Of a stretch of DNA of 24,427 bases, positions 8,314 through 15,804 are shown piece after piece. The stretch comes from a virus. A program made the translations under genes and the position numbers. Within the stretch, counting starts at the first letter, position 1, and every line of letters starts with the position of its first letter. Where the stretch lies: the IMG/VR virus record IMGVR_UViG_3300048879_000251, positions 1 to 24,427 of that record. One strand, given 5' to 3'. A model generated the notes under the pieces. It was given only the letters and a program-made list of their open reading frames with translations, made no database searches and was not told the origin of the DNA.

Positions 8314-8332
8314 ATATAAAAATCACACTTTG
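8314..8332 (+). repeat. promoter-like repeat, copy 1
   Basis: ATATAAAAATCACACTTTG at 8314-8332 recurs at 8894-8913 as ATATAAAAAAACACACTTTG, differing only in the A-run/T junction (one indel and one substitution). In both copies a TATATT begins 17 bases after the final G (8349 and 8930). The two copies flank the putative non-coding RNA. Confidence 0.55.
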
Positions 8333-8354
8333 GGAATTTAATTATATATATATT
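8324..8354 (+). promoter_or_regulatory. putative promoter for the structured RNA
   Basis: CACACTTTGG supplies a -35-like box (ACTTTG at 8327-8332). TATATT at 8349-8354 follows after a 16-base spacer. Transcription from here would begin at about 8360, at the base of the first stable hairpin of the RNA (8359-8376). The identical geometry before the SSB gene supports a real promoter, either sigma70-like or phage-specific. The tract between is almost all A/T, so the exact -10 is uncertain. Confidence 0.4.
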
Positions 8355-8358
8355 TTAT

Positions 8359-8810
8359 TACGCGAGAAATTGCGTAGTTTATTGAAAATTGAGATTTTGA
8401 AAAGTACCCGGGATTGATCGTCCTGGTACGGGATTGGTCGAATAATGGTTTTCTGAAGAAGACTATAAGACAATCTAACGTAATGTCGTGGTGACTGACC
8501 ACTTGCCGAATGTGGTGAGTAGGTGAAGGTCTTGTAGACATACGATACGTAATGTACTTCTAGAAAAACTAAAAGAACGCGATTCTTTGACTCTGTTATG
8601 GGTAAGGGTAACACCGAAATCCCATCTTGTGGCCGAATTAATCTAAACTCAGAGAGATAAGGCAATGACAAACAGGTTGTGCTGGCTTTAACGATAGTTA
8701 ACCGCTATTTAGAAGAACTAAGGTAACTCTTAGGTGTTAGGTACAGGGTTCGACAAATCTGAGCTAGAAGTTGTAGGTGATCGCAAGTCCTGCATCCCCA
8801 AAAATTTCCA
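8359..8810 (+). ncRNA. candidate large structured non-coding RNA, class unknown
   Basis: This part of the 680-base gap has no plausible gene. By hand count, 8401-8800 has about 170 G/C in 400 bases (about 42%), more than its AT-rich flanks. Many local hairpins are visible: TACGC/GCGTA (8359-8376), GTACC-CGG/CC-T-GGTAC (8405-8430), GTGGT/ACCAC with loop GACTG (8488-8502), CTCTG/CAGAG (8591-8595 with 8650-8654) enclosing ATGGG/CCCAT (8598-8602 with 8621-8625) and a small GGT/ACC hairpin, TTAAC/GTTAA with loop GATA (8688-8701), CTAAG/CTTAG (8718-8733) and TGTAGG/CCTGCA (8772-8794). It begins where a promoter would start and ends before a strong terminator. I could not match it to tmRNA, RNase P, a tRNA, or group I or II introns. 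Large phage RNAs such as GOLLD or ROOL are possible relatives, untested. Confidence 0.6.
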
Positions 8811-8815
8811 ATTTT

Positions 8816-8884
8816 AAAAAGGCCCCGGAATTTTTATTGTATACACTGTATGAATATCTTATAATCCCCCTCCGGGGTCTTTTA
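8816..8884 (+). terminator. intrinsic terminator with long loop
   Basis: GGCCCCGGA (8821-8829) pairs with TCCGGGGTC (8871-8879) over 9 bp with one G-U. It is flanked by AAAAA (8816-8820) and TTTT (8880-8883), so it could act in either direction. The 41-base loop is unusually long and contains a promoter-like sequence. An alternative small hairpin, CCCC/GGGG, exists at 8866-8877. This element probably ends the upstream transcript and the structured RNA. Confidence 0.7.
8837..8865 (+). promoter_or_regulatory. sigma70-like promoter inside the terminator loop
   Basis: TTGTAT (8837-8842), a 17-base spacer and a perfect TATAAT (8860-8865) form the best sigma70-type promoter in the window. It lies wholly within the loop of the terminator hairpin. 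Its start point would be near 8872, within the 3' arm, and it would read into the SSB gene at 8980. The transcript would keep only one arm, so it would escape that terminator. Confidence 0.5.
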
Positions 8885-8893
8885 TTAAAAAAT

Positions 8894-8935
8894 ATATAAA
8901 AAAACACACTTTGACATTAATGAGAAATATATATT
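8894..8935 (+). promoter_or_regulatory. second promoter-like repeat before the SSB gene
   Basis: This is copy 2 of the element at 8314-8332 (8894-8913). Here it creates a perfect TTGACA at 8911-8916. TATATT (8930-8935) is at the same distance as in copy 1, and TATTAT (8932-8937) is an alternative -10. A leader of about 40 bases follows, with an AAAGAGGA ribosome site before the ATG at 8980. It is probably an early promoter for the replication genes. Confidence 0.45.
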
Positions 8936-8979
8936 ATTGTAATTAATTAACAATTGAACATTAAAGAGGAAAATAAATA

Positions 8980-9738
8980 ATGGATCTTAACGTAATTAAA
9001 TCAAGGTTATCGCAACTTCAACAATCAAATACAAGAACGTCTAGCTTATGGAAGCCTAGTCCGGGAAGAACACAAATTCGAATTGTGCCTTATAAATTTA
9101 ATAAGGACAATCCGTTTATTGAGTTGTATTTTCATTATGATATGGGTGAGAGGAATTATCTTTCTCCAATTTCATTCGGCCGACCTGATCCGATTGAAGA
9201 GTTTGCAACAAAACTAAAAACATCAGGGAATAAAGAAGATTATAAACTTGGAAGAAAAATCGAATCTAAGATGCGTACATATGCGCCAATCATAGTAAGA
9301 GGAGAAGAATCTGAAGGAGTAAAATTCTGGGGATTTGGAAAGATGGTCTATCAAGAACTTCTTAGTGTAATAGCAGATCCAGACTATGGAGATATTACAG
9401 ACCCTGTAAGTGGAAGAGATATTGTTGTAGATTTTAAGACTAGTGAAGAGACTGGAAGAGCATTTCCAAGTACGACTATTCGTGTAAAGCCAAATCAGAC
9501 ACCTGTAACAGAAAATACAGATGTTATGCGTACTGTTAAAGAAACACAAAAGGAAATTACTGAAATCTATCAGGAGCTTCCTTACGATGAATTAAAGAGC
9601 GCACTTGAATCTTGGCTTGATCAAGATAATGAAGTAGGAAAAGATGATCTTAATCTAGCTTCGGTTAAAAATGATTCGTCTCCTAGAGAAAAAAAAGAAG
9701 ACGTTTCGGCAGCATTTGACGAGCTATTTAATAACTAA
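8980..9738 (+). CDS. gp32-like single-stranded DNA-binding protein
   Basis: This protein binds ssDNA at the phage fork and during recombination. Evidence is an N-terminal region followed by a core beginning SLWKPSPGRTQIRIVPYKFN (about residues 22-41), typical of gp32-type SSBs of T4-like marine phages. A basic/aromatic core follows (YFHYDMG, VKFWGFGKMVYQEL), and then an acidic C-terminal tail ending DVSAAFDELFNN, the kind of tail that recruits helicase, polymerase and recombinase. At 252 residues it is a little shorter than T4 gp32 (301), and it has no cysteine at all, so the zinc site of T4 gp32 is missing. The start is firm: AAAGAGGA lies 9-16 bases upstream. Two promoter-like elements precede it, in keeping with high expression. 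It is followed by uvsX, the usual partner, after a 22-base gap. Confidence 0.8.
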   Translation: MDLNVIKSRLSQLQQSNTRTSSLWKPSPGRTQIRIVPYKFNKDNPFIELYFHYDMGERNYLSPISFGRPDPIEEFATKLKTSGNKEDYKLGRKIESKMRTYAPIIVRGEESEGVKFWGFGKMVYQELLSVIADPDYGDITDPVSGRDIVVDFKTSEETGRAFPSTTIRVKPNQTPVTENTDVMRTVKETQKEITEIYQELPYDELKSALESWLDQDNEVGKDDLNLASVKNDSSPREKKEDVSAAFDELFNN

Positions 9739-9760
9739 CTAACTGTTACAGGAGCATGCT

Positions 9761-10864
9761 ATGAGTAAGAGACGAGATGTTCTTGCTAGTGAGTTAGCAG
9801 AGAGTCTAAACTCTAAGTTAAAAGGACAAAAAGTAGCCTTCTTTTTAGATGGGACGGATGATACACCAACAGATATTAACGACTTTATTTCTACAGGATC
9901 ATCTTTACTTGACTTAGCAATATCAAATAAACCAAACGCTGGTATAGCAGTGGGAAGAATAACGGAGATCAACGGTCTTCAAGCTTCCGGAAAATCACTG
10001 CTTGGTGCACATATCCTTGCTGAGACACAAAAAAAGGGTGGTATCGCAGTTTACATTGACACAGAAACTTCAGTTAGTAAAGAGTTTTTAGATGCAATTG
10101 GAGCTGATACTAAAAATATCTTGTATCTTCACATGGAAACTGTCGAAGATATATTTCAAGCTATCGAAGATATCGTAATTAAAGTAAGAGAATCTGATAA
10201 AGATAAATATATTACGATATTGGTTGATAGTTTGGCTGGAGCATCTACTAAAGTTGAAATGGCAGCCGATTATGAAAAGGATGGTTGGGCTACTAGCAAG
10301 GCTATCATAATATCGAAGGCTATGAGAAAGATTACTCAAATGATTGGAAGGCATAATATCACATTGGTGTTCACTAATCAGCTACGCCAAAAATTGGGTG
10401 TAATGTTTGGTGATCCATACACTACGAGTGGAGGTTTGGCTTTACCATTTCATGCTTCCACTCGTATTCGGTTATCGAATATGGGTATGATTAAAGACAA
10501 AGAACAAAATGTAATTGGTCATAAGTGTAGAGCTAAAATTATTAAGAATAGAATTGGGCCTCCACTAAGACAATCAGATTATGAGATGTATTTTGATCGT
10601 GGTATTGATGACGCAGGAGGTTGGTTGCAAACTCTTAAGAATATTAAGGTTGCACAAGTTGCTGGATCTTGGTATACTGTTGACTATAATGGTACACCTG
10701 TAAAATTCTTATCAAAGGACTTCAAAGATAAGTTAGCAGACATAGATGGACTTAAAGAGTATCTTTATGAAAAAATCTGTGATGCTAATATTCTCAAGTA
10801 TGATGATAAGAGAGGCATTGATGATGTCGAGTTTACAGATGAAGTAGTCAACCAAAATGCGTAA
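9761..10864 (+). CDS. uvsX: UvsX/RecA-like recombinase
   Basis: An ATP-dependent strand-exchange protein that forms filaments on ssDNA for recombination-dependent replication and repair. The Walker A motif GLQASGKS lies at residues 72-79. The catalytic-glutamate region is IDTETSV (E102, the place of RecA Glu96) and Walker B is ITILVDSLAG (D157). A QLRQK segment near residue 208 and a TSGG segment match the L2/DNA-binding part of RecA. Length (367) is close to T4 UvsX (391) and RecA (353). The start has ACAGGAGCATGCT upstream, a good ribosome site. The gene overlaps the exonuclease gene by 8 bases, showing coupled expression with the 5'-3' nuclease. The N-terminal acidic/lysine region (1-45) is UvsX-like rather than RecA-like. 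Confidence 0.93.
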   Translation: MSKRRDVLASELAESLNSKLKGQKVAFFLDGTDDTPTDINDFISTGSSLLDLAISNKPNAGIAVGRITEINGLQASGKSLLGAHILAETQKKGGIAVYIDTETSVSKEFLDAIGADTKNILYLHMETVEDIFQAIEDIVIKVRESDKDKYITILVDSLAGASTKVEMAADYEKDGWATSKAIIISKAMRKITQMIGRHNITLVFTNQLRQKLGVMFGDPYTTSGGLALPFHASTRIRLSNMGMIKDKEQNVIGHKCRAKIIKNRIGPPLRQSDYEMYFDRGIDDAGGWLQTLKNIKVAQVAGSWYTVDYNGTPVKFLSKDFKDKLADIDGLKEYLYEKICDANILKYDDKRGIDDVEFTDEVVNQNA

Positions 10865-11873
10865 AAGATATAAGGAAATTCTAACTCAGATTGGTGATCA
10901 TGTTAATGGGGAACTTAATGTAAATGACCATGTCTTAATAATTGACGGTTTAAATAACTTTATCAGAACATGGTCATCGTCACCTGCAACGAATGCTGAT
11001 GGTCAACATATCGGTGGAATAGTAGGTTTTCTTCAGACAATTGCACTTGCAATAAGAACTTTAAATCCTACAAGATGTATTATTGCATTTGATGGTAAAG
11101 GTGGATCTGTTAGAAGAAAGAAACTCTATCCAGAATACAAAGCTGGAAGAAAGCCACTTAAGAGACCTAATAGACTTATCGCTCTTAAAGAAGAGAGCGA
11201 ACAAGAAAATATGAGACGACAACTTACTAGATTGTCTAAATATTTAAACAACCTTCCAGTGACAATTTTGTCTATTGAAAATATAGAAGCAGATGATACA
11301 ATTGGTTACATTTCGTCTGAAGTTTTAAAGGATTCAAGAGTGACAATCATGTCAACAGATAAAGATTTTTATCAGCTAGTAGATAAAAGGGTTGAAGTTT
11401 GGTCACCAACAAAAAAAGTCCTTGTTACAAAGAAAAAAATATTTGATGAATTCGAGATACTAAGTGAAAATTTTATTTATTATAGAATAATTGATGGTGA
11501 TAAGTCTGATAACATACCAGGTGTAAAAGGGTGGGCTCTTAAAACAATACGAAAAAAATTCCCATTTTTAAAAGATAAAGTTATACATAATTTAGAAGAG
11601 TTCTTAAAAGTTTCAGATTCATTAGACGAGTACAAAGATTTACTTGAAAGAAATTATAGATTAATGCAACTTAAGAAAGTTGATATACACGGAGGAGCTA
11701 AATTAGACATCGTTGCTGGTGTTAGAGAAGGCACAAATAGACTAGTAAAATATAAGTTACACACAATGTTTTTAGAAGACGGGGTTGATCATGCAATTAG
11801 AAATCCTGACGTATGGTTACAAACAAGTTTTAATAAACTGGAGATGATATTACAAAATGACACCGCCAATTAA
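10857..11873 (+). CDS. 5'-3' exonuclease (T4 RNase H / FEN-like)
   Basis: A flap/5' nuclease that would remove RNA primers and 5' flaps from lagging-strand fragments. Metal-binding residues of the PIN/FEN fold are visible: D30 in VLIIDGLNN, IAFDGKGG followed by the basic helical-arch-type RRKKLYPEYKAGRK, IEADDTIGY, and STDKDFYQL. A helix-three-turn-helix DNA-binding segment, IIDGDKSDNIPGVKGWALKTI, follows. Length (338) agrees with T4 RNase H (305) and with stand-alone Pol I 5'-nuclease domains. It is a separate protein, in keeping with the lack of this domain on the family A polymerase at 3226. It overlaps uvsX by 8 bases and the helicase gene by 17 bases, so SSB-UvsX-nuclease-helicase form one expression unit. 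Confidence 0.9.
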   Translation: MRKRYKEILTQIGDHVNGELNVNDHVLIIDGLNNFIRTWSSSPATNADGQHIGGIVGFLQTIALAIRTLNPTRCIIAFDGKGGSVRRKKLYPEYKAGRKPLKRPNRLIALKEESEQENMRRQLTRLSKYLNNLPVTILSIENIEADDTIGYISSEVLKDSRVTIMSTDKDFYQLVDKRVEVWSPTKKVLVTKKKIFDEFEILSENFIYYRIIDGDKSDNIPGVKGWALKTIRKKFPFLKDKVIHNLEEFLKVSDSLDEYKDLLERNYRLMQLKKVDIHGGAKLDIVAGVREGTNRLVKYKLHTMFLEDGVDHAIRNPDVWLQTSFNKLEMILQNDTAN

Positions 11874-13230
11874 CGATTCATTAACAAAATACGGAGCTGT
11901 ATTTCAAACAAAGATAATAACATGCTTATTAGTAGATCAAGAATTTGCAGTTAAAATATACGATTTGATATTTCCAGAATTATTTGATTCTGAATCTAAA
12001 CAGTGGCTTACTAAAAGTATTAAAGATTATTACTATGAATATAAAGTTACACCTACACTTGCTGCTTTAAAAGTAAAGATAAATGAAATAACACAGCCGC
12101 TATTGAATGGTGCTGTTGTTGATGAGTTGCGAGAAGTCACAAAACATCTTGAGGCAACTGATTTAGAATTTGTAAAAGCAGAGACAATAACGTTTTGTAA
12201 AAATCAACAATTAAAATCTGCTATTATAAAGTCAGTTGATCTTCTTCAGATTGGTAAGTATGATGAAATAAAAAGAGTGATTGACAATGCAATGCGTGCT
12301 GGGTCATCAAGAGATATTGGTTTAAATTATGTTAAAGAGTTCGATACAATATTAGATGAAATAAACAGAGCATCAGTGAGTACAGGTTGGGATGCTATAG
12401 ACACTGTTATGGATGGAGGACTAGCGGGAGGTGAACTTGGCATTGTAGTTGCACCTGCAGGAATTGGTAAGAGTTGGTTTTTGCAGGCGTTAGGTGTGAA
12501 TGCATTAATAGCAGGTAAGAATGTGATGCATTATACTTTAGAATTAAATCAGGCTTATGTTGGAATGAGATATGCGACGGTATTTACAGAAGTTCCTGTT
12601 CCTAATATTAAGGAGAATAAAGTTAAAGTAAAGTCTATTATTCAAAGAGATTGTATAGGCGAACTTCTTATTAAATATTTTCCATCAAGAGCAGCAGGTG
12701 TTCAGACGCTCTATACACATCTAAAGACGGTAGAGCTTTTAGGTCATTCACCAGATATTATAATAGTTGATTATGCAGATCTGCTTAGTGATACTTCAAA
12801 AGCGCAGTCGGGAGAGTTAAGACATCAGTTGGGAAATATTTATGAAGATCTAAGAGGAATGAGCGGAGAGTTTCAAATTCCTATATGGACAGCATCACAA
12901 TCTAATAGATCATCATTAGAAGATGATATAATTGGTGCAGAAAAGATTGCAGAATCATATTCAAAGATTATGACAGCTGATTTTGTGATGTCATTATCTA
13001 GAAAAATTGAAGATAAATTAGCAAATACTGCGCGCGTTCATGTAATTAAAAATCGATTTGGAATGGATGGAATGACATTTCCGACGATGATGAATACTAG
13101 TATTGGAAAGATTGATATTTTTGATTCGTCTTCTGATCTTGGTAAAGCTGTTCAAAAGAAAGTAAATGGTGGTGCTGAGTATACGAGAAAATTATTAGCA
13201 AAAAAGTATGAAGATTTCGAAACAAACTAA
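11857..13230 (+). CDS. replicative DNA helicase (gp41/DnaB-like)
   Basis: A hexameric 5'-3' helicase that unwinds DNA at the fork. Residues 1-150 form a helical N-terminal domain of DnaB/gp41 type. The RecA-like motor domain begins near 172 with STGWDAIDTVMDGGLAGGEL. Walker A is APAGIGKS (199-206), the catalytic Glu lies in MHYTLEL (E230), and Walker B is PDIIIVDYADLL (D305). A motif resembling the DnaB sensor/DNA-binding loop (WTASQSNRSS, near 345-354) follows, then VHVIKNRFGMDG as the arginine-finger region. Length 457 compares with 475 for T4 gp41. The start overlaps the nuclease gene by 17 bases. No primase gene is visible in the window and none is fused to it, so primase must lie elsewhere or be supplied by the host. 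Confidence 0.88.
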   Translation: MTPPINDSLTKYGAVFQTKIITCLLVDQEFAVKIYDLIFPELFDSESKQWLTKSIKDYYYEYKVTPTLAALKVKINEITQPLLNGAVVDELREVTKHLEATDLEFVKAETITFCKNQQLKSAIIKSVDLLQIGKYDEIKRVIDNAMRAGSSRDIGLNYVKEFDTILDEINRASVSTGWDAIDTVMDGGLAGGELGIVVAPAGIGKSWFLQALGVNALIAGKNVMHYTLELNQAYVGMRYATVFTEVPVPNIKENKVKVKSIIQRDCIGELLIKYFPSRAAGVQTLYTHLKTVELLGHSPDIIIVDYADLLSDTSKAQSGELRHQLGNIYEDLRGMSGEFQIPIWTASQSNRSSLEDDIIGAEKIAESYSKIMTADFVMSLSRKIEDKLANTARVHVIKNRFGMDGMTFPTMMNTSIGKIDIFDSSSDLGKAVQKKVNGGAEYTRKLLAKKYEDFETN

Positions 13231-13281
13231 TATATCTCTTTATTTATTCATAGAACTGTTACTAAAAGGAGAAAGGTTCTA

Positions 13282-15261
13282 ATGACACAAAAATTTAAGT
13301 TATCGTTAATATTTATGGACAAGTATAAAAGGAAAAAGCCACCTTTTGGTTTTAATGGTTTAGGTGAATTAGTTTATATGAGAACCTATTCTAGAATTAA
13401 AGATAACGGGAAGAATGAGAAATGGTGGGAGACTGTTCAAAGGGTTGTAGAGGGAACATACACAATGCAAAAGGATTGGATTGATTCACATCAATTAGGT
13501 TGGAATGCATGGCAAGCACAAAAATCAGCTCAAGAAATGTATGACCGTATATTCAATATGAAATTTTTACCACCTGGACGAGGCTTATGGGCAATGGGAA
13601 GTGTCATAACTGAAGAAAAGAAACTCTACGCAGCGCTTAATAATTGTGCCTTTGTTTCAACAGCAACAATTAAAGATGATGCCTCAAAACCTTTTTGTTT
13701 TTTAATGGATGCCAGCATGCTAGGTGTGGGTGTAGGTTTTGATACTAAGGGTGCAGAAAAGATATTAGTAAAAGGTCCAACATCAAAAAGATCTCCAGAA
13801 ATATTTGTGATACCTGATACTCGTGAGGGTTGGGTTGAATCACTTGGTGCGCTGATAGATTCTTATTTTCACGGCACACCTGCAATTAATTTTGATTACT
13901 CTAAAATTCGTGCTGCTGGTGAATTAATCAAAGGATTTGGTGGTCTCACTAGTGGATGGAAACCATTGAAAGATGTACATGAGGAAATAAGATCTGTACT
14001 TACAAAAAATGTGGGAGCTCCGTTAACAGTTACTACAATTGTAGATATTATGAATCTAATTGGTAAATGTGTTGTTGCTGGCAATGTTCGTAGAACAGCA
14101 GAAATTGTATTTGGCGATCCTGATGATGATGAATATCTTGATTTAAAAAACTACAAAGTCAATCCGCACAGAGAAAAATATGGTTGGACTTCTAATAATT
14201 CAATTTTTGCAGAATTGGGAATGAACTATGAGGATGTATGCAAAAGAATCGTAGATAATGGTGAACCCGGGTTTGCTTGGTTAGAAAATATGCAAGGTTA
14301 CTCTAGAATGAAAAATGGTAGAGATAATAAAGATCATAGAGCAGCTGGTGGAAATCCTTGCTTGGAACAAACTCTAGAGTCTTACGAATTGTGTTGTTTA
14401 GTTGAAACATTTCCTAATAACCATGATTCGTTAGAAGACTATTTAAAGACATTAAAATATGCTTATCTGTATGCGAAGACTGTTACTCTTGGAAAAACTC
14501 ATTGGCCAGAAACAAATAGGGTTATGTTGAGGAATCGTAGAATCGGCTGCAGTGTCAGTGGTATCGCACAGTTTTTAGCATTTAGAGGAATTGAAGAATT
14601 AAGAGAATGGCTTGAGACAGGTTACGATGCAATTCAAGAGTGGGACAAACAATATAGTGATTGGTTTGCGGTACCAAAATCAATAAAAACTACTTCAGTA
14701 AAACCAAGTGGGACTGTATCTTTACTTGTTGGCGCTACACCTGGTTTGCATTATCCAGAGTCAAGATTTTATATTCGTAGAATAAGATTATCAAAACATT
14801 CAGAACTAATAGCGCCATTAAAAAAAGCAAATTATAATATAGAACCAGCATTTGGTTCGGAAGATTCTACAGTTGTAGCTGAGGTGCCTGTTGACATGGG
14901 TGAGGGCGTAAGAACAGCAGCTGAATTATCTATCTGGGAACAATTCAGTTTAGCCGCATTCTTACAACGACATTGGGCAGATAATCAAGTTAGTTGTACT
15001 GCAACATTTGATCCCGAGACAGAAGCAAGCGAACTACCACACGTTTTGAATTATTTTCAATATAGGCTAAAGGGTATATCATTATTACCAAGAAAAAATG
15101 GTGGGGCATATAAACAAATGCCTTATGAAGCGATTGATGAAAAAGAATATAATAAACAAATTAAGAAACTTGGAAAATTAACATTTGGTGTTATTAAAAA
15201 TGAAGAGGCAGACGTAGATAGGTTTTGTAATAATGATGTTTGTGAAATTCCTGAAGCATAG
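13282..15261 (+). CDS. nrdJ: adenosylcobalamin-dependent (class II) ribonucleotide reductase
   Basis: This enzyme reduces ribonucleotides to deoxyribonucleotides, using coenzyme B12 instead of oxygen or a separate radical subunit. It resembles the monomeric Lactobacillus RTPR type. The thiyl-radical site N-P-C-L-E is at N358/C360/E362 (RTPR N406/C408/E410). The reducing pair is C122 in NNCAFVST and C371 in YELCCLVE, with the same 11-residue spacing from the radical cysteine as in RTPR. A C-terminal relay pair CNNDVC (C649/C654) has the RTPR CxxxxC form. No ATP cone is present, and at 659 residues it is shorter than RTPR (739). A strong AAAAGGAG lies 10 bases before the ATG. No class I or class III partner gene is present in the window. 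Activity depends on cobalamin made or taken up by the host. Confidence 0.95.
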   Translation: MTQKFKLSLIFMDKYKRKKPPFGFNGLGELVYMRTYSRIKDNGKNEKWWETVQRVVEGTYTMQKDWIDSHQLGWNAWQAQKSAQEMYDRIFNMKFLPPGRGLWAMGSVITEEKKLYAALNNCAFVSTATIKDDASKPFCFLMDASMLGVGVGFDTKGAEKILVKGPTSKRSPEIFVIPDTREGWVESLGALIDSYFHGTPAINFDYSKIRAAGELIKGFGGLTSGWKPLKDVHEEIRSVLTKNVGAPLTVTTIVDIMNLIGKCVVAGNVRRTAEIVFGDPDDDEYLDLKNYKVNPHREKYGWTSNNSIFAELGMNYEDVCKRIVDNGEPGFAWLENMQGYSRMKNGRDNKDHRAAGGNPCLEQTLESYELCCLVETFPNNHDSLEDYLKTLKYAYLYAKTVTLGKTHWPETNRVMLRNRRIGCSVSGIAQFLAFRGIEELREWLETGYDAIQEWDKQYSDWFAVPKSIKTTSVKPSGTVSLLVGATPGLHYPESRFYIRRIRLSKHSELIAPLKKANYNIEPAFGSEDSTVVAEVPVDMGEGVRTAAELSIWEQFSLAAFLQRHWADNQVSCTATFDPETEASELPHVLNYFQYRLKGISLLPRKNGGAYKQMPYEAIDEKEYNKQIKKLGKLTFGVIKNEEADVDRFCNNDVCEIPEA

Positions 15262-15275
15262 AAATACAAGGAACA

Positions 15276-15323
15276 TAGTTCAGTTGGTACCACAAAAATT
15301 AAATAAATATATATTTTGAACTA
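15276..15323 (+). repeat. 7-bp inverted repeat overlapping a promoter
   Basis: TAGTTCA (15276-15282) and TGAACTA (15317-15323) are exact inverted repeats 34 bases apart. The right arm covers the -35 box of the promoter at 15316-15344. Both arms are followed within 10 bases by GTACCA. It may be a regulator site, but the arms are short and the region is AT-rich. Confidence 0.25.
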
Positions 15324-15344
15324 TTAGTACCATATATATATAAA
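15316..15344 (+). promoter_or_regulatory. sigma70-like promoter for the deoxyribosyltransferase-HD-thyX operon
   Basis: TTGAAC (15316-15321), a 17-base spacer and TATAAA (15339-15344) lie in the 108-base gap after nrdJ. They are followed by AAAAGGAG as ribosome site and the ATG at 15370. This is one of the few gaps in the nucleotide-metabolism block, so a promoter here is sensible. Confidence 0.5.
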
Positions 15345-15369
15345 ATGGTTATAATAAAAGGAGTTATAA

Positions 15370-15804
15370 ATGCACGATTGTTATATTGCTAGTGGTTGGT
15401 TCAATGAGAATCAAGCTAGAGATTTAGAAAATATTAAAAAAGCACTTGATGATGTAGGATGTAGATATTTTTCACCAAAAGATGAAATCATTGCTAAACC
15501 TGACGCTTCAAAGGAAGAACAGGAAATGGTTTTTAAGGGAAATGTCGATGCTATCACAGATGGTGATTTTGTTGTATGTAATACAAGAGACAAAGATCTT
15601 GGTACAATATTTGAAGCTGGCTTTGCTTACGCATCAGGGGTACCAATAATCTATTATGCTGAAGGCTTGAAGGGGAATTTTAATCTTATGCTTTCACGTA
15701 GTGGTAGAGCTGTTGCAACAAATGTTGAAGAATTAAAAGATCAGGTCGCACAAATAATGGAAAATCCAGATTATGAAAAAGAATATGTCGGTCTCATTGA
15801 GTGA
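15370..15804 (+). CDS. nucleoside 2-deoxyribosyltransferase-like enzyme
   Basis: This family moves the deoxyribose of a deoxynucleoside (or deoxynucleotide, in the RCL branch) between bases or to water. The N-terminus DCYIASGWFNENQ has the usual first strand, and SPKDEI with a following acidic loop is family-like. The signature segment DKDLGTIFEAGFAYASG places the catalytic glutamate at E82 and the conserved Asp at D76. The C-terminal part, LMLSRSGRAVATNVEEL, also fits. The length of 144 is normal. A clear AAAAGGAG ribosome site and a promoter precede it. It overlaps the HD-phosphatase gene by 20-32 bases. The pairing suggests a route dNMP to deoxynucleoside to free base or exchanged base: nucleotide salvage, or removal of an unwanted nucleotide. 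The substrate cannot be told from the sequence. Confidence 0.8.
   Translation: MHDCYIASGWFNENQARDLENIKKALDDVGCRYFSPKDEIIAKPDASKEEQEMVFKGNVDAITDGDFVVCNTRDKDLGTIFEAGFAYASGVPIIYYAEGLKGNFNLMLSRSGRAVATNVEELKDQVAQIMENPDYEKEYVGLIE

Noticed and set aside
8342-8671. Open reading frame of 109 codons on the minus strand in the gene-free region
   Set aside because: It runs against all other genes, has no ribosome site, shows no recognisable domain, and covers the hairpin-rich RNA candidate. It is probably a chance ORF in the less AT-rich segment.
8359-8810. tmRNA, tRNA or RNase P RNA
   Set aside because: GGGTTCGACAAATC and a terminal TCCCCA look tRNA-like, but no 7-bp acceptor stem, T-arm or tmRNA tag ending in ALAA could be built, and the RNase P GAGGAAAGTCC core is absent.
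8359-8810. Group I or II intron
   Set aside because: No split exon of a neighbouring gene, no group I P7/P3 core and no domain V hairpin were found; both flanking genes look intact.
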